A stretch of 7,485 nt of DNA from assembly GCA_022508685.1 (NCBI GenBank), contig JAFLUS010000088.1:1-7485 (forward strand), read 5' to 3'. Below the pieces are notes generated by a model, which searched no databases, was not told the origin of the DNA, and saw nothing but the letters and a program-made list of their open reading frames with translations. Positions within the stretch are counted from its first letter, which is position 1; each line of letters starts with the position of its first letter. Position numbers and translations under genes: made by a program. This DNA comes from Prevotellaceae bacterium (GTDB lineage: Bacteria; Bacteroidota; Bacteroidia; Bacteroidales; Bacteroidaceae). Of the stretch, positions 1 through 6,113 are shown in pieces.

Positions 1-28
1 TTTTTGCATATTTTCTGTAAAAAATCAA

Positions 29-57
29 TTTTGTTCGGATGAAAAGCCGTATTTTTG
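29..57 (+). promoter_or_regulatory. Bacteroidota-type promoter of the lipid kinase operon
   Basis: A TAnnTTTG -7 element (TATTTTTG) lies at 50-57. A TTTTG at 29-33 lies upstream as a possible -33 element, with a 16-nt spacer that is shorter than the usual 19-20. Transcription would start near 64 and leave a leader of about 18 nt before the ATG at 82. The in-frame TTG at 55 falls inside the -7 element, which argues against that upstream start. Confidence 0.6.
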
Positions 58-81
58 CAGAAAGTTTTGAATAACGGCAGG

Positions 82-1101
82 ATGGCAGAAGAAGTACAGA
101 AAAAGAAAATCGTATTTGTGGTGAACCCGATTTCGGGTACGCTGGGGAAGAAGGCGATACTGCGGCAAATCAAGAAATTGCTCGATAAGGAGCGTTTCGA
201 CTATACGATATGCCCGACGCGACGTGCGGGGCATGCGACGGAGATTGCCCGGCAGGCCGTTGCCGAAGGTGCGTTTGCCGTGTGTGCCGTCGGTGGCGAC
301 GGAACGGTGAACGAGGTGGCTCGCTCGCTGGTGCATACCGATACGGCACTTGCTATCATTCCCTGTGGTTCGGGCAACGGACTGGCTCGACATCTGCATA
401 TCCCGATGGATGCGACGCGTGCCATCCGTATGCTGAATGCGCACGAAGTGCAGACGATTGACTATGGGCAGATTAACGACCATCTGTTCTTCTGTACGTG
501 CGGCGTGGGTTTCGATGCATTCATTTCGCAGCGTTTTGCGGAATCGGGTAAGCGGGGCATGCTGACGTATGTGGAGAACGTGCTGCAGACGGCGCTGACG
601 TATCATCCCGAGACGTACGAACTGGAGGTGGTGAACGAGGATGCAGTGAACGAAACTTACAAGGCGGTGCTGATTGCTTGTGCCAATGCGTCGCAGTATG
701 GCAACAATGCCTATATTGCTCCTCATGCCTCGGTACGCGACGGATTGCTCGACGTGGTCATCATCGAACCGTTTTCTCCGATGGAGGCTCCGCGTATGGC
801 GTTCCACCTGTTGCAGGGTACGCTCGACCGCCACAGCCGCATCAAGACGTTGCGTTGCCGTCGGTTGTCGATTCATCGCAAGGAGGGTGCCCCTATCCAT
901 GTAGACGGCGACCCGATGCTGGAGGCTGCCGACGTGGAGGTGGCTATCGTGCCACAGGGACTGCGCTGCATCTGCCCGACGGAGGAAGGTGTGGAGTCGA
1001 TGAAGACGTCGCTCGTGAATGTGTGGAAGGAGTATGCCAACAATTTCACGATGTATTCAAAAGATTTGTGGGAAAACAATATGTTTCGTAAACGCAACTG
1101 A
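82..1101 (+). CDS. Diacylglycerol kinase family lipid kinase (YegS/DagK-like)
   Basis: Predicted 339-residue cytoplasmic or membrane-associated lipid kinase that moves phosphate from ATP to the hydroxyl of a lipid such as diacylglycerol or a sphingoid base. The N-terminal catalytic domain shows NPISG at residues 15-19, the nucleotide-binding GGDGTVNEV at 71-79 and PCGSGNGLARHL at 94-105, all hallmarks of the DAGK/sphingosine kinase fold. The C-terminal beta domain carries N-A-SQYG-N at 202-208, AP-A--DG-LDV at 213-225 and HVDGDP at 273-278. Many relatives have DGE at this last site, so D277 is a conservative change. The start is the ATG at 82 because the upstream in-frame TTG lies in the promoter. 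A tail of about 40 residues after the last beta strand (from about 300) makes it longer than a usual ~300-residue DagK. It is probably cotranscribed with the next gene. The substrate cannot be read from the sequence: Bacteroidota make sphingolipids as well as glycerolipids, so either lipid class is possible. Confidence 0.88.
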   Translation: MAEEVQKKKIVFVVNPISGTLGKKAILRQIKKLLDKERFDYTICPTRRAGHATEIARQAVAEGAFAVCAVGGDGTVNEVARSLVHTDTALAIIPCGSGNGLARHLHIPMDATRAIRMLNAHEVQTIDYGQINDHLFFCTCGVGFDAFISQRFAESGKRGMLTYVENVLQTALTYHPETYELEVVNEDAVNETYKAVLIACANASQYGNNAYIAPHASVRDGLLDVVIIEPFSPMEAPRMAFHLLQGTLDRHSRIKTLRCRRLSIHRKEGAPIHVDGDPMLEAADVEVAIVPQGLRCICPTEEGVESMKTSLVNVWKEYANNFTMYSKDLWENNMFRKRN

Positions 1102-1112
1102 CGTTTCCGCTG

Positions 1113-2174
1113 ATGACTGATTATCCGCATTTGCTGTGCAATTTGTCGAACGACATGGCGTTGGCTACCGATGCCGTGCCCTATTTCCCGCCGCAGCATA
1201 TTCGCCAGATGGAGGACGACCTCGCCATGTTGGCACACGTGTGGGATGATGGCAGCGAACGTCCGCAGCCGTGGGGATGGAGCCGTGCAGCCAAGGCGGT
1301 GTTCCGACGTCGTGGCATTGATGTGCGGCTGATGCCGTCGGACGATGAATTGGCGTGTTGGCGGCAGTATTCGTCGCGGGCGTTTGCGGCTGCCTATGTG
1401 CAGCAGCCATTGCTGCCGACGGACGACGGCGTGATGGACGTGGGACTACGGATGCGGTTCTGCCGCAGTGTGGATGAAGTCCCGACGACGTTCGCCTGTC
1501 CGATGATATTCAAATCGCCGTGGTCGAGCAGCGGTCGCGGCATTTTTGTTGCCGATACGATGACGGCTGACGTGCAACGGCGGTTGCAGGGATTCGTGCA
1601 TCGGCAAGGCGGATTTCTGATGGATGAATACTACGACAAGCGTCTCGACTTTGCACTGGAATATAGAATGACGCAAAGTGGAGATGCTGAATTCGTGGGC
1701 TATTCCGTATTCATGGCGGAGACAAACGGCAATTACGGTTACAACGTCGTCGACGACCAACGGTGCCTGCGTGCCATGATTGAGGCGGAATGGGGCGGAG
1801 ATATTGCTGCCTTGTGCAATGCCCATCGGCAGCGTTTGCAGCAGATGCTCGGCGGTCGCTATCGCGGTTTTGTTGGGATTGACATGATGGTGGTGGAACT
1901 GCCGTCGGGCGGGCGTGCCGTCCATCCGTGTGTGGAAATCAATCTGCGGATGAACATGGGCATACTGGCATTGCTGTTAGAGCAGCAAGCCGATGACAGA
2001 CGGTTCTATCAGCGTTTGCGCGACCGTTTGGTTTTGGAAGATTTTCCTTTCGACGATTTCGACTGCCTGAGGAGTTGCATGCGGTCGTCCATGCGCGTGC
2101 CGTTGACGCCGAGCCGCGATGTAGGCTTCCAAGCCTCGCTGACGTCAGGCAAGTTGATGATTACCTGCTCCTGA
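1113..2174 (+). CDS. ATP-grasp-like protein of unknown function (Bacteroidota 'NPE-DLALA' type)
   Basis: A 353-residue protein that I recognise as a conserved Bacteroidota family without a known function. The N-terminus has CNLSNDMALA at 9-18, FPP at 25-27 and WGWS at 54-57, resembling family members that begin with NPEhDlALA. The C-terminal half looks like an ATP-grasp fold: a basic, Gly/Ser-rich strand-loop KSPWSSSGRG at 134-143, MDEYYDKRLDFALEYR at 170-185, a GIDMMV strand at 255-260, and HPCVEINLRMNMG at 271-283, where E275 and N277 fit the metal-binding E-x-N. This suggests ATP-dependent carboxylate ligation, but no substrate is evident. It has no signal peptide or membrane segment, so it is cytoplasmic. 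It starts 11 nt after the lipid kinase stop, consistent with an operon. The last 55 residues (from about 299) are antisense to the 3' end of the glycosidase gene and may be a lineage-specific extension. The fold assignment is inferred from motifs only. Confidence 0.72.
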   Translation: MTDYPHLLCNLSNDMALATDAVPYFPPQHIRQMEDDLAMLAHVWDDGSERPQPWGWSRAAKAVFRRRGIDVRLMPSDDELACWRQYSSRAFAAAYVQQPLLPTDDGVMDVGLRMRFCRSVDEVPTTFACPMIFKSPWSSSGRGIFVADTMTADVQRRLQGFVHRQGGFLMDEYYDKRLDFALEYRMTQSGDAEFVGYSVFMAETNGNYGYNVVDDQRCLRAMIEAEWGGDIAALCNAHRQRLQQMLGGRYRGFVGIDMMVVELPSGGRAVHPCVEINLRMNMGILALLLEQQADDRRFYQRLRDRLVLEDFPFDDFDCLRSCMRSSMRVPLTPSRDVGFQASLTSGKLMITCS

Positions 2175-3634
2175 AGCGGTGCACTTTCGTTTCCGAAGCG
2201 GTCGCAGGCGGTGACGGCATAGTAGCGCGTCTTTCCGGCACGCAGTCCCAAGTCAATCCGTGTGTCCATCACTCTCGTGCAAATCAGGTGCTCGGCTCGG
2301 TTCACGTCGACCGGATAGACGTTCGACCCATATACGTTATAATAAATATATGACTGCTCGGCTGTGGCATCCGTGTCGGGAGCCTTCCAACTGAGCACGC
2401 TGCCGTCGAGACGGATGGCAGTCGGCATGTTGGGAGCGACGGTGTCGGTGCTCCACGTCATGCGTGGTTGCAAGGCTGGATAGGCAAAGAATTCGTTGCA
2501 TACGCAGTCGTACAGCCCCTTCACGTTGCGGGTGAAGAAAGCACTGCGGAACAACGCCACGCCGCCCACCTCCGCCTGTCGCGACACGTGGAATTGCGCA
2601 CGGACGTCGTTGAGTGCCCATCGGCCTTCATTCGGGTCGAGGAAGTAGATGCCGAGTCCGGGAATGACGGGGTGGCCGTAACTGTGTTCTTTCCAGTCGT
2701 AGAGAAAGGGGAAGAAGTGGTTGTCGCGGAAATACATCATCGGGAAGAGCATGTCCTGCAGGTTGTTGCGAAGCCACTCCTGTGCCTCTTGACTGACAGC
2801 GTTGTAGGCATTCCAACCGCCCGCCTTGTAGCGGCTTAAATCCTTGTACTTCCCGATGGGCGAACTGGAGAGTTTCACCCATGGTTTGCGTGCCTTCACC
2901 ACGTCGTGGATGCGCTGCACGATGCGCGTGATGTGGTCGCGCTTCTGCTGTGCAGTCGCGTTGCCGTCCTTGAATCCGTACGACTTTTCGGGATAGCGGA
3001 TGTAGTCGAGCGAAATGCCGTCAATGTCGTAGTTGTCGACCATCTCCGCACAGAGCGACGCGATGTAGTCAGCCGTGCCTCTTGCACTCGGAATCATGAA
3101 CACTTCGCTGCCAGCCGTCCGGCACAGTTCGGGACGGCGACGCATGATGGACTGTGCACCGCACGCCTTCTGCTTGCGCACGTCGCCCAACGGGATGCAG
3201 ACCATCCACGCATGGAGTTCCATGCCGCGCTTGTGGCATTCGTCGATGGCAAATGCCAGTGGGTCGTAGCCCGGCGATTGTCCGTGCTTGCCCGTGAGGC
3301 AGTCGTCCCATGGTTCGTACTTTGAAGGATAAATCATCGTACCCCTCACGCGGGTTTGCAGCAGCACGGTGTTGATGTGGGCACGCTGCAGTTGGTCCAG
3401 TATGCGGCACAGTTCCTGCTGCTGACGGGCACGGCTTGCCGCATCGGTGGCTTTCGTCTTTGGCCAGTCCAGACTCTTGACAGTGGTCAGCCACACGGCA
3501 CGCACCTCGGTCTTGGGTTGTTCCCATTCGCTCCATTCTTGCGCATGGAGCAGGGCAGTGGTGCACGTCAGCAGCAGCGACAGCAGCACGTGGGGGACAT
3601 GTTGGCGGATATGGCGGAAATGGAGATTCAGCAT
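2009..3634 (-). CDS. Secreted GHL10/DUF187 family glycoside hydrolase with C-terminal FnIII-like domain
   Basis: A 541-residue exported protein starting at the ATG at 3634. A hydrophobic signal peptide (about residues 12-31, LL-C-ALLHA) is probably cut after A31, leaving QEWSEWEQ; there is no lipobox. The upstream in-frame ATG at 3685 would add 17 polar residues before the signal and directly abuts a U-tract, so it is less likely. The catalytic TIM-barrel-like domain (about 43-390) shows the family motifs EVRAVWLTT at 43-51, INTVLLQTR at 87-95, YPSKYEPW at 102-109, GYDPLAFAI at 122-130, HKRGMELHAW at 134-143, and IDGISLDYIRYPE at 204-216, with acidic residues in the last motif likely catalytic. 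A fibronectin III-like domain follows (about 398-495), then a Lys/Ser/Arg-rich tail. E. coli DigH, of the same family, cleaves peptidoglycan glycan strands freed of peptides, so a cell-wall role is plausible, but another glycan cannot be excluded. The 3' end overlaps the ATP-grasp-like gene. Confidence 0.85.
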   Translation of the reverse strand: MLNLHFRHIRQHVPHVLLSLLLTCTTALLHAQEWSEWEQPKTEVRAVWLTTVKSLDWPKTKATDAASRARQQQELCRILDQLQRAHINTVLLQTRVRGTMIYPSKYEPWDDCLTGKHGQSPGYDPLAFAIDECHKRGMELHAWMVCIPLGDVRKQKACGAQSIMRRRPELCRTAGSEVFMIPSARGTADYIASLCAEMVDNYDIDGISLDYIRYPEKSYGFKDGNATAQQKRDHITRIVQRIHDVVKARKPWVKLSSSPIGKYKDLSRYKAGGWNAYNAVSQEAQEWLRNNLQDMLFPMMYFRDNHFFPFLYDWKEHSYGHPVIPGLGIYFLDPNEGRWALNDVRAQFHVSRQAEVGGVALFRSAFFTRNVKGLYDCVCNEFFAYPALQPRMTWSTDTVAPNMPTAIRLDGSVLSWKAPDTDATAEQSYIYYNVYGSNVYPVDVNRAEHLICTRVMDTRIDLGLRAGKTRYYAVTACDRFGNESAPLQEQVIINLPDVSEAWKPTSRLGVNGTRMDDRMQLLRQSKSSKGKSSKTKRSRKR

Positions 3635-3685
3635 GGTTCGTTTCGATTTTGTACGGATTTCGCCGTAAAAATGTGAATTTGTCAT

Positions 3686-3706
3686 AAAAAAGAGCGGATT
3701 TCGCTC
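3686..3706 (-). terminator. Terminator-like hairpin plus U6 in the leader of the GHL10 gene
   Basis: On the minus strand GAGCG (3706-3702), a 5-nt loop AAATC and CGCTC (3696-3692) form a perfect 5-bp GC-rich stem, followed at once by six U residues (3691-3686). The A-rich bases upstream (AAAGAAC) could extend pairing with the U-tract. It lies between the inferred -7 element at 3733-3726 and the chosen start codon at 3634, so it would act as an attenuator if it is functional. The plus-strand copy has a weaker T-rich side. The stem is short, so termination is uncertain. Confidence 0.4.
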
Positions 3707-3725
3707 CGTTCTTTCAATGAAAATG

Positions 3726-3733
3726 CAAAGTTA
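3726..3733 (-). promoter_or_regulatory. -7 element of the leftward GHL10 hydrolase promoter
   Basis: Read on the minus strand, 3733 to 3726 is TAACTTTG, an exact match to the Bacteroidota TAnnTTTG. A start near 3720 would give a leader of about 85 nt before the ATG at 3634. I see no clear TTTG at the -33 position. The element stands back to back with the rightward promoter at 3748-3755. Confidence 0.55.
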
Positions 3734-3747
3734 CGAAATATTTTTGA

Positions 3748-3755
3748 TAATTTTG
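3748..3755 (+). promoter_or_regulatory. -7 element of the rightward cstA promoter
   Basis: TAATTTTG matches TAnnTTTG exactly. Transcription would begin near 3762, about 24 nt before the ATG at 3786. This excludes the in-frame ATG at 3717 as the start, because it lies upstream of the promoter. No clear -33 TTTG is present; the place where it should be is occupied by the leftward promoter, which may mean the gene needs an activator. Confidence 0.58.
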
Positions 3756-3785
3756 CACGGATTTTTCAGTTTACGTCATTTTAAC

Positions 3786-5249
3786 ATGATTACGTTTATC
3801 GCAGCCGTCATCCTGCTCATCGTGGGCTACGTGGTCTATGGCAAGGTGGTGGAACGTGCCTTTGGAGCCGACGCATCGCGGACAACGCCGTGCTACACTC
3901 GGCAGGACGGCGTGGACTACATGCCCATGCCGACGTGGAAAGTATATCTCATCCAATTTCTCAACATTGCCGGAACGGGACCCATCTTCGGCGCCATTCA
4001 AGGCATCCTCTTCGGACCTGCAGCCTATCTGTGGATTGTGCTTGGCTGCATCTTTGGCGGAGCCATGCACGACTATCTGACGGGCATGATGAGCCTGCGT
4101 AAGGACGGGGCCAGCCTGCCCGAACTCATCGGCGACGAACTGGGGCACGTGGCACGTGTGCTCATGCGCGTATTCTCGCTTTTTCTGATGGTATTAGTCG
4201 GCACCGTGTTCGTGAAAACGCCGGGCGACCTGCTTGCCGTGCAGACCGCCACGTGGGGCATCTGCGGCACACCGCTGTTCTGGTACATCGTCATTTTCGT
4301 CTACTACGTGCTGGCTGCGTTGCTGCCCATCGACAAACTTATCGGACGCATCTACCCGCTCTTCGGCATGGCACTGCTCATCATGGCCGTCGGTGTCGGC
4401 ATAGGCATTTTTACGCAAGCAGGCAACGTGCCCGAACTGACGGACGCATTCACCAACCATCACCCCCAGCGCGACACCATCATCCCGCTCTTTCCCGGAC
4501 TGTTCATCACCATCGCCTGTGGCGCCATCAGTGGCTTCCACGCCACGCAAAGCCCCATGATGGCACGCTGCATGAAGAACGAACGGCTGGGACGCCCCGT
4601 CTTCTATGGCGCAATGATTACCGAGGGACTGGTCGCCATGATTTGGGCAGCCGCAGCCATCAAGTTTGCCGATTCGTTGCCGGTGGACGGCAGTACGCCC
4701 TACGAGAAACTGCTGACGGCGATGGACGGCAATCCCGCAAAGGTGGTCGACCAAATTTGCAATACATGGATGGGACGCATCGGCGGCATCCTCGCCATTC
4801 TCGGCGTGGTAGCAGCCCCCATCACGTCGGGCGACACGGCACTGCGCAGCGCACGCATGATTGCTGCCGACTTCATGCACTATAAGCAGAACAAAATCTA
4901 CAAACGACTGCTGTTGGCCGTACCCCTCTTCCTCATGGTGTTCGTGCTCATGCTCATCGACTTCAGCGTGCTGTGGCGCTACTTCGGGTGGGTCAACCAG
5001 ACGCTCGCCGTTTTCGCTCTGTGGGCCGTCACGCTGTGGCTCGCACGTCGGCGTCGCTGCTACTTCATCTCGCTCCTGCCTGCCCTGTGGATGACGATGG
5101 TGTGCAGCACGTTTATCCTCATTGCCCCCAACGTCGGCTTCGGGCTGCATCCGCACCTCTCCTATACCCTCGGTGCCGTCCTCACCCTGCTCTGCTTGCT
5201 GCTGTTCGTGCGGTGGAAACGTGCAGACAATTCCGTTCAACCTATTTAA
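3786..5249 (+). CDS. cstA: CstA family carbon starvation / pyruvate-type transporter, short form
   Basis: A 487-residue polytopic inner-membrane protein of the CstA family; E. coli relatives CstA and BtsT take up pyruvate, and CstA has also been tied to peptide use. Diagnostic stretches are GTGPIFGAIQGILFGP at 63-78, GG-MHDY-TGMMSLRKDGASLPE at 91-113, GFHATQSPMMARCMKNE at 250-266 and APITSGDTALRSARMIAAD at 344-362. Many hydrophobic segments are visible, among them about 3-19, 79-97, 125-145, 163-181, 191-210, 235-250, 275-292, 333-347, 375-397, 403-420, 427-447 and 459-476. At 487 residues it is much shorter than the ~700-residue E. coli protein, as is usual for Bacteroidota homologues. The start at 3786 follows from the promoter at 3748-3755; the longer reading from 3717 adds a non-conserved leader. 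A small membrane protein gene follows 16 nt downstream. The family is secure, the substrate is not. Confidence 0.93.
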   Translation: MITFIAAVILLIVGYVVYGKVVERAFGADASRTTPCYTRQDGVDYMPMPTWKVYLIQFLNIAGTGPIFGAIQGILFGPAAYLWIVLGCIFGGAMHDYLTGMMSLRKDGASLPELIGDELGHVARVLMRVFSLFLMVLVGTVFVKTPGDLLAVQTATWGICGTPLFWYIVIFVYYVLAALLPIDKLIGRIYPLFGMALLIMAVGVGIGIFTQAGNVPELTDAFTNHHPQRDTIIPLFPGLFITIACGAISGFHATQSPMMARCMKNERLGRPVFYGAMITEGLVAMIWAAAAIKFADSLPVDGSTPYEKLLTAMDGNPAKVVDQICNTWMGRIGGILAILGVVAAPITSGDTALRSARMIAADFMHYKQNKIYKRLLLAVPLFLMVFVLMLIDFSVLWRYFGWVNQTLAVFALWAVTLWLARRRRCYFISLLPALWMTMVCSTFILIAPNVGFGLHPHLSYTLGAVLTLLCLLLFVRWKRADNSVQPI

Positions 5250-5265
5250 TTTTATATACAGACCC

Positions 5266-5460
5266 ATGCGACGCATACCCCGTTCCACTTTCCTCCCGCT
5301 GCTGCTCCTGTTGGCAGGATTGGCGTTCTACGTGTACTATGGCATCACTTGGAACGCTTGGCGCGCCAACCTCGCCAACCTCATCATCTATGTCATCATC
5401 ATCGCTGCCCTCTTTTGGTCGCTTCGTGCCAAAGAGAAAATGAAGAACGATGAAAAGTAA
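5266..5460 (+). CDS. Small two-segment membrane protein downstream of cstA
   Basis: A 64-residue protein beginning MRRIPRSTF at the ATG at 5266, only 16 nt after the cstA stop, so it is probably cotranscribed. It has a basic N-terminus, a hydrophobic segment at about 9-25 (FLPLLLLLAGLAFYVYY), a short polar loop with W29, N30, W32 and R33, a second hydrophobic segment at about 36-52, and a charged tail RAKEKMKNDEK. With both ends basic, the inside-rule favours N-in/C-in. I do not recognise a named family. In enterobacteria cstA is paired with the small gene ybdD, but that product is soluble and unlike this one. A helper or stabiliser of the transporter is only an inference. The frame also stays open upstream from 5122, but that part overlaps cstA in another frame and is not credible coding sequence. 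Confidence 0.72.
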   Translation: MRRIPRSTFLPLLLLLAGLAFYVYYGITWNAWRANLANLIIYVIIIAALFWSLRAKEKMKNDEK

Positions 5461-5461
5461 G

Positions 5462-5487
5462 CATTTCGTCATGGTATCGACGAAGTG
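5462..5487 (+). terminator. Possible hairpin terminator after the cstA operon
   Basis: CATTTCGTC (5462-5470) and GACGAAGTG (5479-5487) form a 9-bp stem with one G-U pair and an 8-nt loop, starting 2 nt after the stop codon of the small membrane protein. The bases that follow (AATTGTTGCCATTTT) are only partly T-rich, so this could be a weak terminator or merely a 3'-end stabilising stem. Confidence 0.4.
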
Positions 5488-5552
5488 AATTGTTGCCATT
5501 TTACTATTGTCAGTTCGAAAAATATCTGATTTTCAATTTTTATCATTTTCTC

Positions 5553-5583
5553 TTTGTATTGTGCTTGCTTATCCGTACCTTTG
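5553..5583 (+). promoter_or_regulatory. Canonical Bacteroidota promoter of the outer-membrane protein operon
   Basis: TTTG at 5553-5556 and TACCTTTG at 5576-5583 are separated by 19 nt, a close fit to the Bacteroidota -33/-7 consensus. Transcription would begin near 5590 and leave a leader of about 35 nt before the ATG at 5625. It is the best promoter in the window and suggests strong constitutive expression, as expected for an outer-membrane protein. The stretch 5461-5624 holds nothing else that I can identify besides the hairpin. Confidence 0.78.
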
Positions 5584-5624
5584 CAGAGATAATTCGCATA
5601 TACACACAACCTAAAACGTTCATC

Positions 5625-6107
5625 ATGATGAAAAAGATGTTGGCAATGTTGCTGATGGTCGCCATGGCAGGCACGGCAACGGCTCAGTTTGAAGCAGGAA
5701 AGAAGTATGTCAATGCCTCGCTGGCGGGTGCCGGTCTGTCGTACAGCGACTACGAAGACGTGGCATTCGGCGTGAGTGCACAGGCAGGTTATATGTTTCA
5801 GCAGGATTTCATGCTGTTGGGAGAGGCTGGGTTCGACTATCGTCACAAGGATTTCCAATCGCTCTACATCGGTGGTAAAGGCCGCTACTACATCGAGCAG
5901 AACGGATTGTTCCTCGGTGCGGGCGTGCGCTTCCTGCACGAATTCAAAAACCACAACGATTTTCAGTTCACGCCCGAGGTAGGCTATTGCTATTTCGTGT
6001 CGAAGAACCTCACGATTGAACCGGTGGCATACGTGGATGTCAGTCTGGCGGACTTTTCCAAGAACACGAAGGTCGGTCTGAAAATCGGTCTGGGCTACTA
6101 TTTTTAA
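5625..6107 (+). CDS. Outer-membrane beta-barrel protein (small, about 8 strands)
   Basis: A 160-residue protein (159 if the second of two adjacent ATGs is used). The N-terminus MMKKMLAMLLMVAMAGTATA is a clear signal peptide, probably cut after A20 to leave QFEAGKK. The mature part alternates polar and aromatic or hydrophobic residues in short strands separated by turns, for example YVNASLAGAGLSYS, AFGVSAQAGYMF, FMLLGEAGFDYRH, YIGGKGRYYI, LFLGAGVRFLHEF, FQFTPEVGYCYF and TIEPVAYVDVS. It ends in KVGLKIGLGYYF, whose C-terminal Phe is the typical barrel-assembly signal. Size and strand number fit the OmpA/OmpX-like or 'outer membrane protein beta-barrel' families. It is the first gene after the promoter at 5553-5583, and the next gene begins 6 nt after its stop. 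Upstream in-frame codons from 5490 lie in the promoter region and are excluded. The specific role is unknown: porin-like, structural or adhesive. Confidence 0.85.
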   Translation: MMKKMLAMLLMVAMAGTATAQFEAGKKYVNASLAGAGLSYSDYEDVAFGVSAQAGYMFQQDFMLLGEAGFDYRHKDFQSLYIGGKGRYYIEQNGLFLGAGVRFLHEFKNHNDFQFTPEVGYCYFVSKNLTIEPVAYVDVSLADFSKNTKVGLKIGLGYYF

Positions 6108-6113
6108 GCGGAC

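Noticed and set aside
1..30. Left-edge AT-rich sequence as a second, leftward promoter
   Set aside because: No CAAAnnTA (minus-strand TAnnTTTG) is present, so no divergent promoter can be supported from the visible bases.
25..900. Open frame of 291 codons on the minus strand opposite the lipid kinase
   Set aside because: Arg/His-rich low-sense product antisense to a gene with clear kinase motifs, and no promoter is visible for it.
2468..2839. Open frame of 123 codons on the plus strand inside the GHL10 gene
   Set aside because: Antisense to the catalytic and FnIII regions; its Val/Glu/Ala-rich sequence mirrors the codons of the real gene.
3717..3785. N-terminal extension of cstA from the ATG at 3717
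   Set aside because: It starts upstream of the -7 element at 3748-3755, and the added 23 residues do not belong to the CstA fold.
4194..5288. Open frame of 364 codons on the minus strand across cstA
   Set aside because: It is fully antisense to the conserved cstA motifs, and its product is rich in His, Glu, Gln and Asp without domain sense. This is the expected shadow of a GC-rich membrane protein gene.
5490..5624. N-terminal extension of the barrel protein
   Set aside because: It would read through the promoter at 5553-5583 and bury the obvious signal peptide.
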